A DNA stretch of 49,718 nucleotides from positions 1,091,616 through 1,141,333 of the forward strand of contig BFEA01000460.1 in assembly GCA_003427395.1 (NCBI GenBank), in the 5' to 3' direction. The notes under the pieces were generated by a model. That model had not been told where the DNA came from. It saw nothing but the letters and a program-made list of their open reading frames with translations, and made no database searches. The stretch is from Chara braunii (Eukaryota; Streptophyta; Charophyceae; Charales; Characeae). Below, one piece after another: positions 20,623 to 31,566 of the stretch. Numbering within the stretch: position 1 is the stretch's first letter; each line of letters begins with the position of its first letter. The position numbers were made by a program, and so were the translations under genes.

Positions 20623-22515
20623 TGAGCGACGAGGAGGACACTGGAGAGGACGACCGGAGGATACTGCGATCGGCTAGACGCCCAATTGCCCACTTGGCAT
20701 TAGGACCAGAGGGCGACAAATTTTTGTTCCGCCAGCTCAGGGAGAGGCAGCAACAGCAGAGGCTAGTAGGGCACTTGTGAGTGAGGCCGCAACTTCGGAA
20801 GCCATGGCCACTTCTGCGCAGCAGACCACTCAAGCTTGTAGTTCAGGGTTTGTCGGGTCAACGGTCGCGCAGACCCGGAGTCAGTCCTCTGGCCTAGTGG
20901 CAAGCCAGCCACTAGTGTTGACGCCCGATGAGATCGCCATTCTCCAAGCAGCATTGCAGGAGGCGCGGGTACAGAAGGTGTTAGGAGATATAAAAGCGGA
21001 GAAAGAAAGGATGATCAGAAGAAGAGCCAGGATGCAACGTAGACAAGCGGACGTAAATGAGTTAGACGAGATGGACCTGACGAACGTGACGGATGATGTG
21101 AGGATCATCCGGTCTGTCCTACTGAATGTAGTGCAGATGCAAGACCAGTAAACAACCATCCTTCAGGACATCCAGCAAAGTCTGGCCCTGTTGGTTGGGC
21201 GAGCGTCAACAACGTCACCAATGTTCGGGCCTAGTGCCTGACCCATTGTACATCCTCCTCCTTATGTCCCATCGGTGATTGGGGTATCCCCATATGTAGC
21301 TCCATCATCGATAGCGATCGTTTCCCTGGGCATGCTGCTTTCAGGAGGGGTATCAGCAGAGACTAGTTTATAAGTTCCTGTACAGACAGTGTACACCCAA
21401 TCTCCGTTGCAGGTTGCGGTCACCACGCAGCCTGCTGTCTCGCAGCTTGTGCAGCCGCAGGGCACACAGCCCCAGCAGCTGACACAACAACCTGTGTCAC
21501 AGGGTCCACAGCCCGGAGTGATGCACGGGTCGGGACAAACACAGTCGGTTCCAAAGACGGTCATCGCCGCTCCGAAACCCTTTACAGGGGATAAGAAGTG
21601 AAGACCTCGACACGTGGTTAAGGGCAGTGCCAGTTTATGTTAGGTGTTAACTTACCTTGTCGCACGAAGGTGCAGCTCCAGGGGTATGGTCATGACTTTC
21701 GCACTTGGCCGGTCACCTAGAAATTGGATGACTTCCTCAAGCTGGTGGAGGAAAGGTGGCATGATCCTCAGGAGGCCCAAAGGGCCACTGACGTGATCCT
21801 GGCACTGCACACGCGGCAATTTAAGTCAGTAAGGGAAGCCACCGATGCTGTTGAGCGTCTGATCTGTGTCCCTAGGGTGCGCTATGACCCCCAGGTTTTA
21901 CTTACCTCGTACCTGAGATGCTTATTTTTGCCTCTCAGGAACCAGTTGGCAAGTCAGACCAACATCAATATGCACAACTTTCCTTCGTTTAGCAAGATGG
22001 CCCTAGACCTTGAGGCAAAGATAGGGCATGGACAGGCACCCACTGCGGATGGAAGGAAGAAGACACTGCCTCCCAACTGGAAGGTGAAGGGCCGCTTAAT
22101 AATTGTCGATAACGATGGTCCTACTATCGAGCTAGACAACAACTTCCAGGAGGGAGTAGGTTCAGAGGCGGGCAGCGTAGAAGCTTCAGGGGGTGGAGTA
22201 GTCGCTGTTGTAACTCAGAAAGGTAAGGCGACCGGTAGACGTCGTGGAGATTCTCGGTCTAGGATTCAAGTTGACCCCAATGCTCCTCCATGGGCGAAAG
22301 CGGGTCTTACAGAGGACGTGTGGAGATATCGTTATTCACGGCAGGCCTGTATTCGTTGTGGCCAATATGACCATAACCAGTTCAAGTGCCGCAATAAGAA
22401 GGTGACCGATAAGATCCCGCCTACGATGGGGCAGGTGTTGGGATCCTCCCATCCAGTTGGTAGCAATGTGGCTAGTTCTTCTGGCAGTGTTCCGGGAAAC
22501 ACACCGGGCCAGTAG
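20623..22515 (+). pseudogene. gag: gag of element 2 (broken)
   Basis: Start ATG 20,623 (MSDEEDTGEDDRRILRSARR), frameshifted in a CAG-rich run near 20,750 into the frame that reads SEAATSEAMATSAQQ. That frame has a coiled-coil-like charged stretch, then stops at 21,149, near 21,240 and near 21,370, and a Gln/Pro-rich linker ending KPFTGDKK. The capsid resumes with EDLDTWLRAVPVY in another frame and then from 21,724 with DDFLKLVEERWHDPQEAQRA. The nucleocapsid zinc knuckle is intact: CIRCGQYDHNQFKC (CX2CX4HX4C) at 22,348-22,389. Multiple lesions make it a pseudogene, but the last 263 codons are uninterrupted. Confidence 0.85.
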
Positions 22516-22574
22516 GAATAGTATTTGTTCCTGCTAGGGTCAAGGTGGTGGAAACACCCGCACCATCTTGAGAG

Positions 22575-23170
22575 ATGGACCAAGCTATTGACTCCAGCGT
22601 CGTCCCACAAACACGTTCAGACCCATCGAGCGTCTGTTCGATGAATGTGTTTGAGTCCTTAGAGGAGCTAGAAGAGGAGTGGTCTAGATCAGACCCGCTA
22701 GCTTCTTGGATGGTACTAGTCAAAGCCCGGAAGGGTGAGATGTTCGTCCGCGAGGTAGTCATTGGCGGCCGCAAGGGTGGGGCCTATTATGACACTTGCT
22801 CGACTAGAAACTTTATCAGTCGCGCGTGCATTGAGAGTTTGCGTTTATAGGGGCGAGTGCAGCGCCTGAGCCGACCTGTGGAGTCGACCTGTGCCAACAA
22901 ACAGCGCATGGTAGTCAACGACTACCTCCAGGATGTAGAGTGTTGGTTCTCGTACGTGGGAGGGGAATTGAGACATCGCGTCTCGTTCCTAGTGAGTGGC
23001 GATCTCCCAATGGATATGTTACTAGGAATGTGCTCTCTGTGGCTCAGCCCCAGTTTGACTGGGACCGAAAAGTGGTCAAACACACTTTGCCAGGTGGAGG
23101 GACCGCCAAATTGCACAAGTTCAAAGTTAGTAGTCTGATTGAGTCTCATGGATACATGTGTGCGGCCGCG
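22575..23170 (+). pseudogene. Protease region of element 2
   Basis: Aligns with the element 1 protease. The active-site loop reads YYDTCSTRNFIS: the Asp (codon 22,791-22,793) is kept but the invariant Gly of D-(S/T)-G is Cys, which should kill the enzyme. A TAG at 22,848-22,850 interrupts the frame, and the second signature [16 protein letters not shown] (about 22,985-23,030) is followed by a frameshift. The linker to RT then reads in another frame. Confidence 0.8.
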
Positions 23171-24832
23171 TTCTATAATTATTATAAGCAACATCGGGAG
23201 GAGGGTATATACTTAGTTTTTGTCTCTGCTGCAGGCGAGCCAGTGAAAATGCCGCCGGAGATAGAGGGAGTAGTTGCCAAGTACCCTGATCTATTTGAAG
23301 AGCCGACAGGGGTTGTAGAGAGGGAGGTCCTCCACACGATAGATATTATCCAAGGGTGTAGTATCCCGAAGGGTAGGATCTATCAGATGTCTCCAGGCGA
23401 GCTTGATGAGCTTCACCGACAACTCAAGGAACTCGTAGAGAAGGGTTGGATCCGACCGAGTGTCTGTCCTTATGGATCTCCTGTACTATTCGTACCTAAG
23501 AAGGAGGGTACACTTAGGATGTGCATTGACTATAGGGGCCTCAATGCCATCACTGTAAAGAACAGAGAGCCCCTACCGCGCATNGATGATCTGNTAGATA
23601 GAGTGCAAGGGTGTCGGTACTTCAGTAAGATAGATCTGAAGTCCGGGTACCATCAGATTGCAATTCGGCCCGAGGATCAACACAAAACCGCCTTTCATAC
23701 TAGGTACGGTCTGTACGAGTTTGTGGTGATGCCTTTCGGCCTTTGCAATGCTCCTAGCACCTTTTAGCACACTATGAATCGGATATTCCATGACTACTTG
23801 GATAAGTTTGTCATCGTGTACCTTGATGACATACTTATTTTTAGTAAGACTATCGAGGAGCACGTTGCACATTTGGACAAAGTCATCAGTCTCCTGCGAC
23901 AACACAAGTTCAAGATCAACGGTGAGAAGTGCGAGTTTGGCCGCACCCGCGTCTTGTACTTGGGTCATGAGATATCCGCGAAAGGGTTGAAGCCCGATGA
24001 CGCGAAGGTGGCCAGCATTCGTGATTGGCCATGTCCTCAGTCTGTGACTGAGATGAGATCTTTCTTAGGAATGACAGGCTACTATAGGACTTTCGTTAAG
24101 AACTATAGCATAGTGGCCGCTCCTTTGACTGATCTGACCCGCCTTGACACCCCATAGGAGTGGACAGATGAGTGCGAGGCTGCTTTCAGACATCTGAAGC
24201 ATGCGTTGACACACTACGAGGTCTTGAAACTTCTTGAACTTGATAAGCCGTTTATAGTCACCACGAATGTCAGCCAATATGGCATTGGCGCCGTGCTCGC
24301 GCAGCAGGAGGGGCCAAAGTTGAGGCCTGTAGAGTACATGTCCAAGAAAATGCCGTCTCAGAAGTTGGCTAAGTCCACCTATGAGAAGGAACTCTATGCG
24401 GTGTACAAGGCTCTGACCCATTGGAGGCACTATCTCCTTGGGAGGTTCTTCATCCTTGGGACTGATCATCAGACCCTGAGATGGATGAGAACTCAGCCGG
24501 TGCTCTCTGACGCTCTCAAGCGTTGGATCGGAGTCATTGAGCAATATGACTTTGACCCTCAGTATCTGAAAGGGGAGTACAACAAGGTTGCTGATGCCTT
24601 GTCGCGTAGACCTGATTTCTCAGGTGCGCTGATTACTGAGTTCGATCTGACGGACAATGTTACTCAGTCCTTGGTGGAAGCCTATCGCGAGGACCAGTTC
24701 ATGTCTGAGATCATACGCAGACTCCAGGCGAAGGACAAGAAGAACTCTGTCGAGTTTGAATTGGTCAATGGCTTGTTGTTCCTTGAGAAGGCGGGGAATA
24801 AACGATTTTGTGACCCTAATAGTGAGCCTTAA
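22940..24832 (+). pseudogene. Reverse transcriptase-RNase H of element 2
   Basis: Contains [49 protein letters not shown] and [13 protein letters not shown], then a TAG (23,765-23,767) and MNRIFHDYLDKFVIVYLDD with the catalytic YLDD at 23,819-23,830. The thumb has YLGHEISAKGLKPDDAK and FLGMTGYYRTFV. A second TAG is at 24,155-24,157. In RNase H the first catalytic Asp of the TDAS motif is Asn (TNVS, codon 24,266-24,268), while KELYAVYKAL and VADALSRR are normal. N bases at 23,584 and 23,594 fall in the RT. Three single-base lesions separate this from a full frame, so it is the best preserved RT here. Confidence 0.9.
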
Positions 24833-26283
24833 AAGAGTTTTTGTTTTGATTGCAATATCAAGTCAATTTGTTACGAAAATTTAGGATTCAATAATTTCAT
24901 CTCAGAGATCCAGTGTTGTTCGCGTAGTTTATTTTTAGGTGAATGTCCACCGGCCATGTTGGGTATAAGAAGACCGCAGCCAATCTGCTGCAGCGGTTCT
25001 GGTGGCCCACGATAATGCGAGATACACAACTGTACGTGGAGACTTGTCAGGTCTGTCAAAGAGACAAGCCACGTACTCAGGCTCCGCTTGGGCTACTGAA
25101 GCCCCTTCCGATTCCGAAACGGACGGGTGAGAGTCTGTCCATGGACTTCATGGATACTCTGGTCACCAGCAAGAGCGGGATGCGACACATCTTCGTCAAC
25201 GTGGATAGATTTAGTAAGTATGCTAGGTTAGTAGCAATGTCAGAAAGAGCTAAAACGGAGTATGTGATTAAGATGTTCAAGGAGAATTGGGTTAGAGACT
25301 TTGGATTACCGAAGTCTATTATTAGTGACAGGGATGTCCGGTTTACCAGTGAGTTGTGGAAGGCCGCTGTTGCAGAGCAGGGAACTCAGTTGCAAATGAC
25401 TTTTGGGAATTACCCAGAGGCCAAGGGTCAGGCCGAGCAACTGAACCGCGTTGTACAACACCTGTTGAGGCACTACATAAAGCCCAACCAGGTGGATTGA
25501 GATGAGAAGCTTGCTCTCATCGCCAGCTTGTACAACAACGCTGTACACAGCGCCGTCGGGGGGAGTCCAAACAACTTACTGCTAACTTTCAAGCCTAGAC
25601 TGCCCTTAGACTTTCTTCTTCCTGAGAATCAGTCCATTGCTGCACCTGGTACCTTAGAATTTGCTTATCGGTATGAACAGAAGATGCAACAGGTTGTAGA
25701 ACAGATGCAGAAGGCACAGATTGCAATGATAGAGTTTGAAAATAGACACCGTCGTCCTTCTACGTTTCAGGTTGGGGACAGAGTCTGGGTTAAATCTTTA
25801 GTTTTGGGACAGGAGCACGGGATTTCCCGCAAACTCATGCCCCAGTACTTTGGACCTTGGGAAGCCTTGGACATCGTTGGGACAGATCCGGATGGGCCAT
25901 CTTATGTTATCCGGATCCCTGGTCATCTCCGAACTTACCCTGTCTTTCACACCTCCAAGCTTGCACCTTTCAAGGAAACAGATGAGTTTCCTTCTTGTCG
26001 CTCAATGCTGCCCCCGACCATGGATGGAGAAGTGGACATTGATGACATCGTGGATCACAGGGAGCTGCCAGTTCATAGACCTACAGGCAGGGGACGTCCT
26101 CCGAAACCCAAGCTGCTGTACCACGTTCGGTTCCGACATCATACTGATCCCAAGGAGGACCGCTGGTTCACGAGGGAAGAACCCAGGGAGCACGCAGCCA
26201 TAGCCGAGTTGCGTTGCTGTACGCTGGGTGAAGCGCTATATGACCTGCAATTGCTACAGCATAGCCTCCATTTACTGAATTAA
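24833..26283 (+). pseudogene. Integrase of element 2
   Basis: About 75 unrelated bases (24,835-24,920) interrupt the linker between RNase H and integrase. The zinc region then reads STGHVGYKKTAANLLQRFWW...CQVCQRDK. Core residues are all present in the frame from 24,943: SMDFMD (Asp 68 of that frame), SDRDVRFTS (Asp 129) and EAKGQAEQLNR (Glu 165), with the normal 35-residue spacing between the last two. A TGA at 25,498-25,500 precedes the C-terminal half, which has VGDRVWVKS, RKLMPQYFGPW and a chromodomain-like end (IDDIVDHRELP...YHVRF...DRWFTREEP). The frame runs on into the sequence shared by the LTRs and ends at 26,281-26,283. Confidence 0.88.
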
Positions 26284-26720
26284 AAAAAAAACCTTTTACG
26301 CGATTATTATCACTTCGCCATATTTGTGTGGTCCTTGGGTGCAAGTGACATCTGTGTGTTGGGGAACGAGGTTGTGAGTGTGGCGAGTGACATACCTGGT
26401 GCTGGAAGCGTGCGACATTGGTCGTTGTATGCTCGTACTTCGGGAAAGCTGTTGACGTCATCTTTCGACATCGGAATATAGGCTAGATAGGATCTGCCAC
26501 ATGTAGTCCGGGCGCCGAGCGCCAGATAGGATATCAACTCTGGTTCTTCGTTGATGATGATGGGACTATTTCAACATTGTCAATTATGAACTCTTGGTGT
26601 GTTATTATTTGGGGAATGTCGTGATGCAATTTTGTTGTTGGTTCGAGGTCACGACTATCTGGACTCATATGAATGATGCTGTTTGATTGCTGAAGTTCGC
26701 TATTGCTCATTTTCCTTGCA
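26187..26720 (+). repeat. 3' LTR of element 2
   Basis: Matches 18,918-19,363 and ends at the same CCTTGCA. It contains an additional 91-base segment at 26,237-26,327 with a run of ten A where the 5' copy has only three bases. TGACGTCA lies at 26,453-26,460. The pol frame overlaps its first hundred bases. Confidence 0.85.
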
Positions 26721-28779
26721 ATGGAAAGTAAAGTAATAAATCTACAGCGTGATAAATAGCATCAAAAAGTAAAATCCTTAGGGAAAAATGTTAGCAACTG
26801 AGGGTACCACCTTGGGCCCTGGCAGGTAGCACACTGCAAGTCACATAGACCTCCATAAGGGTAGCAGCATTGCTTATTCAACAAATGCTCAGTGAGTTGT
26901 GTAGCACACTCATTGCATAAGGAAGCTTCTGCCTATCAATGGCATCACCCTGACATGTTTGGGTTTCATACCCGAATAGGCTCATGTAGGGGGTTGGCCT
27001 AAAAGCCTATCTGTCGACCAAGATCCATTGTTGGATAGGTAATACAACACATCCTACAGAGTTCCAAAGTATGCAACATTGTCATAAGACAAAATAAAAT
27101 TCATCTATCTGAAGAACTTGCTAAGCAGAAACCCAAAATGAAGAGTTTCTCACTCAAAGATAACAATTTTGTCCATTGGACCGCCTGGCTCAACCCAACT
27201 TTTGCGAATGTCCTGAGCAAGCAAGAATGTTATTCAGTAGATGTGTCTCAATTTCGAAGTAATATTTGGATCTCAATATGTGTGCAGGAAGCATACAAGA
27301 AACAACAGGTGTCGCCAACACGGTCAGCAACATCTTCTATCTAGCCGTTTTGCATGCTTTCTGCGCATACTTGATATGGAGATACAACCAGCAAATGAAA
27401 AACTCATTTGCTCGCACCCTTCCTACACTTGAGGTTATACTTTGGACTTTTCGCATGGCTTGTACCATGGATGTGTACACCATACCACGGAGCAATCTGT
27501 GCTTGGGTGGGGTGAAGTCCTCATCTTGGGGTTGGGCATTTGCGTGACAAGGCTTTTACTCGAATTGGATATGCATTGCTTTCACGCAGTAATCTCCATA
27601 GAAATTGTAGAACCGATGTGTGGCTGTGAGACGTGGGGATGAGCATGGTTGGGTACACCGTGTCGCGGAGAATCCGTGTTGAGGTGTTGACTCAACTTGG
27701 GGCTTCACTTTCACCTCAGCGCATGTGGCCAATTGGTTAGGTGTTTGCCTGACAAGCTGTTGGTTGTGTTCAATTCTCAGATTGGACATGTAGTCTGTCA
27801 GGTAGATGGATTTGAATTTGGCCTCTAATAGACTGTGAGTCCAATGCTTGGGACCAAGTTGGCGTTTCTGGTGGCTTCGGAAACCGAGCTTGAGCAGAGG
27901 GGTTATCTTGATAATTTTTTTGGTGATAGTATTATGATACCTTTATTGACTTTTCTAATAAATTCTCTGGGATGTGGGATCATTGGGTTTCAGTGATAAC
28001 ACGGTGGGACCAAGGGATGAAGGTGTTAAGGTGGAATTGTTAAAGTCTTTGTTTGGATTTGAAGCTAGGATTGTGCGATGAGTTTTGGGTTTGTATGTTG
28101 GGTAACCGTGAATGTGTGTCACTTCTTTGACGAGGACCAACCTTGGGACATTGAGTTTGTTTCACGGCAACATCGACAGTACCAGTAGTATTAGCAAAAT
28201 GAGGTTTCGAACGTGAGACTCAACAATTTGAAAATTGACAATAGGTGTTTTTTTAGGTTTAAGCTGATGTATGGTACTTGATTTTTTTATGGATAGTTGG
28301 CGTGGATTTGAACCTCCATGAACTATTGGACGCCATTACTTTTTAGAAGTTCCCTGAAGTGAAGTCACCTGACTTAGACTCTACGGTAAGTACTCTCACT
28401 CGACATCAGTTAAGACCCCTTAAACGTCCTCGTACAGGCGGCCAGGTGAAACCAGTCGGGTCACCACGCCTTGCAGGCTTTGGTTCGTGTTGCCGGTTGC
28501 ATTTACGATGTATATTTTGGCAAGTTGCGTTTTGGCTGATTTTTTTTTATCTTATGTCTCTGTGTCTCTTGAGACTCCTTTGTTCGGATCTGATGTTTTG
28601 TCCATTTTTGTCTTGTCCTGTTGGCATGATAATACGTGCATGGTGTTCAAAGGTCTATGCACATCAATGCCAATGTAATCATTGACAATCGACTTTGTGA
28701 AGTAACCGACGTAGAGGTCATACTACGACGTAGTGGCTTCACCAGTTAGTTTTGCTACAGTCGCCTTGACCTCAGACTG
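26721..28779. other. Unassigned DNA
   Basis: No recognised gene. Small overlapping frames at 27,138-27,642 (+) are not recognised. A tRNA-like A-box/B-box pair at 27,726-27,777 is too degenerate to call. The segment 27,851-28,055 is one copy of a diverged coding-like repeat (listed). A frame at 28,359-28,685 has hydrophobic stretches but no family resemblance. Confidence 0.45.
27851..28055 (+). repeat. Diverged coding-like repeat, copy A
   Basis: Aligns with 32,156-32,360. Shared order: CCAAGTTGGCGTT, GAGGTTATCTTGATAA, GGGACCA, ACACGGTGGGACC, AGGGATGAAGGT, AAGTCTTTGT. In the frame open in copy B it would read QRGYLDNFF...NTVGPRDEGVKV...LLKSLF but has frame breaks and a changed middle. The conservation of protein-like phrases suggests a decayed gene of a repeated element. 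Confidence 0.6.
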
Positions 28780-29271
28780 TTGTCGCTAGTAGCATGGCTA
28801 ACAACGTTCTCCACTAATCTACCCTCGACCTCTAGTAATGCTCAAGAGAACACTGGTATGGTTGGTCAGGTGCCTTATTTTGCCAGTGGTGGCATTTGGC
28901 TTAAGAGAAGATTGGATAACTTGCAGGATATGACTTCTATGTTGAAGGTGTGGCACGATACTGAAGAAGAACAAGAGCGATTGAAGCAAGAAGACGAAGA
29001 AATAACGCGACGAGAAAAAGTAGAGGAAGAGAAGAGCCTTCGAAAAAATAAGGATCGTGAAGATTTTCAAATGCAGATCACGTCCGCTATGAATAGTAAA
29101 TTGGATCGAATATGTGAAGATGTATATGAGAAGAAGACAACAGAAGATGATGTGGAAAAACAGAAAGCTGAAGTTACGGAATCGAAACGGGGAAAATCCT
29201 ACACTGTTGACTACATAAGTGGGAACTATTTCTTTTATTTTGGTTGTTGGTTATTAAGAACGATTTGGTGA
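28780..29271 (+). CDS. Hypothetical charged coiled-coil protein
   Basis: A 163-codon frame, the longest in this region. The first 40 residues are Ser/Thr/Asn-rich; a nearer start is the ATG at 28,858. Residues about 60-140 are almost wholly charged (EEEQERLKQEDEEITRREKV and similar), giving a heptad-like coiled coil. The C-terminus becomes hydrophobic and aromatic (FFYFGCWLLRTIW), probably after the true frame is lost, since a further coiled-coil-like stretch (NPREEAVANIECWRRE) appears in another frame near 29,365-29,420. This layout resembles the N-terminal region of gag-like proteins of mobile elements, as in element 1, but no zinc knuckle or enzyme domain follows. Function unknown. Confidence 0.35.
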   Translation: MSLVAWLTTFSTNLPSTSSNAQENTGMVGQVPYFASGGIWLKRRLDNLQDMTSMLKVWHDTEEEQERLKQEDEEITRREKVEEEKSLRKNKDREDFQMQITSAMNSKLDRICEDVYEKKTTEDDVEKQKAEVTESKRGKSYTVDYISGNYFFYFGCWLLRTIW

Positions 29272-29702
29272 AAAAATTGAGATGTGACCAGGGGGAAATG
29301 AAACTCTGTTCTTGGTTATTAAGAACGAAAAGGGGCTTCGCCCTTGAAGAGGAGGTGGCATAATTAGAAATCCCAGAGAAGAAGCCGTGGCTAATATTGA
29401 ATGTTGGAGGCGCGAAACACTCAGGAAGCAATGTGCTTCACTTACCTAGCACACAATGTCGAGTTTATCCACGTATGTCATTTCTATGCTCGCCCAATAT
29501 GGTGCAAATAGTTGGAAAAAAAAAATGGCAAAAGCATATGGAGAAAATTTGGGGAACGCTGAGACCGACTTGGAATAGAAGGTAACGATGATTATGATGA
29601 CTCCGTTGCTTCATAGGATTAAACATGCGTGCGACTTAGTATTGCTGCAAAAAACTATATCTGCCGATCTTTTGACATGTAAATTTTTGAATTCACTCTT
29701 TT

Positions 29703-29758
29703 ATCAGCTATGAGAGAATGAGATAGATCACCGTCTATCTCATTCTCTCACGGCTGAT
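29703..29758. repeat. Long near-perfect hairpin
   Basis: An outer 6-bp stem (ATCAGC/GCTGAT), a 2x2 internal loop and an inner perfect 17-bp stem (TGAGAGAATGAGATAGA with its complement) close on the hexaloop TCACCG. Total paired length is 23 bp in 56 bases. It lies about 430 bases after the coiled-coil ORF. It could be an RNA structure, an organelle-type terminator hairpin or a small foldback element. Confidence 0.85.
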
Positions 29759-30250
29759 ACCTTAGACGGCTAGGTTTGCTAGGTTCGTTTTTGTCTTATG
29801 GCCTATGTTCTCATTTCTCCCTTGAGGAAGCATTTGTATGTTGGCAATACACATCGAAATGTGCAAGTTAGGTGATTAGAGTTTGTAATCATACTTTTTT
29901 CATAATAGATGTACGAATGAGAAATTGTATTGATGACTATAAACTAGTATAAAGATGTGGCGAACATAAATACGTTGCAATTCCTGTTTACTTCTGTTCT
30001 ACCTACGACACTTTGAATACTGAATGTTTTTATATTAGGACCTTGTTTTCATCCTTAAAAAGGCGGGATAAGTCGTCTCGACACAAACGATGTAGATCAA
30101 AAAAGCGTGAAAGAAAAAAGGTTGCGAGAAAAAGAATGCGTATTGGGAATTCTGACAATGAAAATGTGGGTAAAGTGCGTCACTATTATGTTTTTATTCT
30201 TCACAAAGAGTTGGTTCTTCACAAGGAGTTAGTTCAAATAGTCTTTTTTT

Positions 30251-30360
30251 TATTGCAAGGATCAAAAAATTGATAGTTGTATTGCGGTTTGTTGCATAGG
30301 AGACTATTTCTATTGCAAGGATCAAAATATTGATAGTTGTATTGCGGTTTGTTGCATAGG
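30251..30360. repeat. 60-bp tandem duplication, nearly identical
   Basis: Two 50-base units at 30,251-30,300 and 30,311-30,360 differ at a single base (AAAAAAT versus AAAATAT). The spacer between them is AGACTATTTC. Such low divergence next to much older DNA indicates a recent duplication or an assembly effect. Confidence 0.9.
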
Positions 30361-31078
30361 TGGGATACTGATTAATACATGAAAAGTTTAAAAAGGACAT
30401 ATGGACCGTCGTTAGTGTGTACGGGATTTGGAAGTAACCAGTTCCTTTCTTACAAGGTTTGGGTACGTGATGATACCATCTCACCATTTGTTTGTATTGT
30501 TTCTTTTTTGCAAAGGTTGATACTTATTTCTTTCGTTTACTCCGTTTTAAGATTTATGTACTGGTCGACCTATGTGGGTAGTTAGAGCTCAATTCGTCAT
30601 ACAAGTTCGACAAGATGAGGTGGCTAAAATTATGTATGATGAAACATTGAACAAAGCGAGGGAATGATGGTTGTGTATTAAGCTGATTCGGGGTTTTACA
30701 TTGCACCAACATATGGAAAGATATGCTATGTGGACACATAAGGATCATATGGCGGCGGTATCATTGGATGGGAAGCGGAATTCTTCCTCTTACCTTTTTT
30801 CACTTTCACCTCTATCGAGGCTTCTTCTATTATTGGAGCAGTTGCATGTGCTGATTACTTGGAAGTTCATTGGAAAAACTTGAATAATTAGTTCGATGCG
30901 GAATATATTATAATCTCGGTGGTATATTCATATGTTGTTCAAAGGTGAACGACGAAGGGTTGACAAAGTTGTTGTTCGAATCCTTCATTTGTGGTATGCG
31001 AAGAGGAACGATCGTTGGTATTGTCTACGTGCAAGGATAATTATCACTAGAAAGGGTCGGACAAGGTAGGGAAACAAC

Positions 31079-31199
31079 GACTTGAAGGATCTTTTGGACA
31101 GGCATAGTGCATACCGAAACACAAGGACGTTACAGGCATAGTGCATACCGACTTGAAGGATCTTTTGGACAGGCATAGTGCATACCAAAACACAAGGAT
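31079..31199. repeat. 71-bp tandem repeat with a third partial copy
   Basis: GACTTGAAGGATCTTTTGGA begins at 31,079 and again at 31,150. The internal phrase ACAGGCATAGTGCATACC occurs three times (about 31,098, 31,132 and 31,169), so an additional partial unit lies between the two full ones. Full units end at AACACAAGGA. Confidence 0.85.
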
Positions 31200-31566
31200 T
31201 TTTTTTTCTTCATAATAAAAACATGTGTCACGTGTTGTGAATCTGCTCCTTTGGAAACTAACTTCTAAACTTTATCTCAATCATCGTTGTACCTGTTATC
31301 TAATTAGATAAATCCTCAAAATAAATAAGAACGCAAAAAGGAATCAAGTTATAATAGAACCGTCTTTCAATATAAAAGATTTTTTTTCAAACCTCTCTCA
31401 TTAATCTATCATAAGGTTTTGGGTTGGACAATTGTCTATAGGATGAGCGAGGTGTACGTGTTGTGGGAGCGTTGTTAACTTTGATTTTTCTTCTAATAGA
31501 AACACGACAGTTTATCCTATCTTTTTTATAGTTATTCAATAAAAAACCGGTTGACCTAACGATCGC

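Larger units (their letters stand above)
18918..26720 (+). mobile_element. Gypsy element 2: LTR retrotransposon, degenerate
   Basis: Second full-length Ty3/gypsy element, same orientation and plan as element 1 but a different family (LTRs unrelated, pol clearly diverged). LTRs differ at about 14 of about 395 comparable bases by hand count (about 96%), so its age is similar to element 1. The 3' LTR is 88 bases longer because of a segment at 26,237-26,327. Coding parts carry stops, frameshifts and three catalytic substitutions or losses, but the RT YLDD and the integrase DDE residues remain. The left LTR boundary is uncertain: similarity begins near 18,918 and no clean TG start is visible. Confidence 0.9.
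29272..31566. other. AT-rich unassigned DNA with young repeats
   Basis: No gene could be supported. A basic frame at 30,013-30,273 (+; RHKRCRSKKRERKKVARKR) might be a nuclear-localisation-rich fragment but ends within a repeat. The region holds a long hairpin (29,703-29,758), an 18-base tandem (TTCTTCACAAAGAGTTGG and near copy, about 30,197-30,234), a 60-base tandem and a 71-base tandem, listed separately. Confidence 0.45.

Noticed and set aside
27719-27787. tRNA-like sequence with A-box (TGGCCAATTGG) and B-box-like (TGTTCAATTCT) at proper spacing and an apparent GAC anticodon
   Set aside because: The acceptor arms do not pair and the D and anticodon stems pair only partly. At most it is a decayed tRNA or SINE head.
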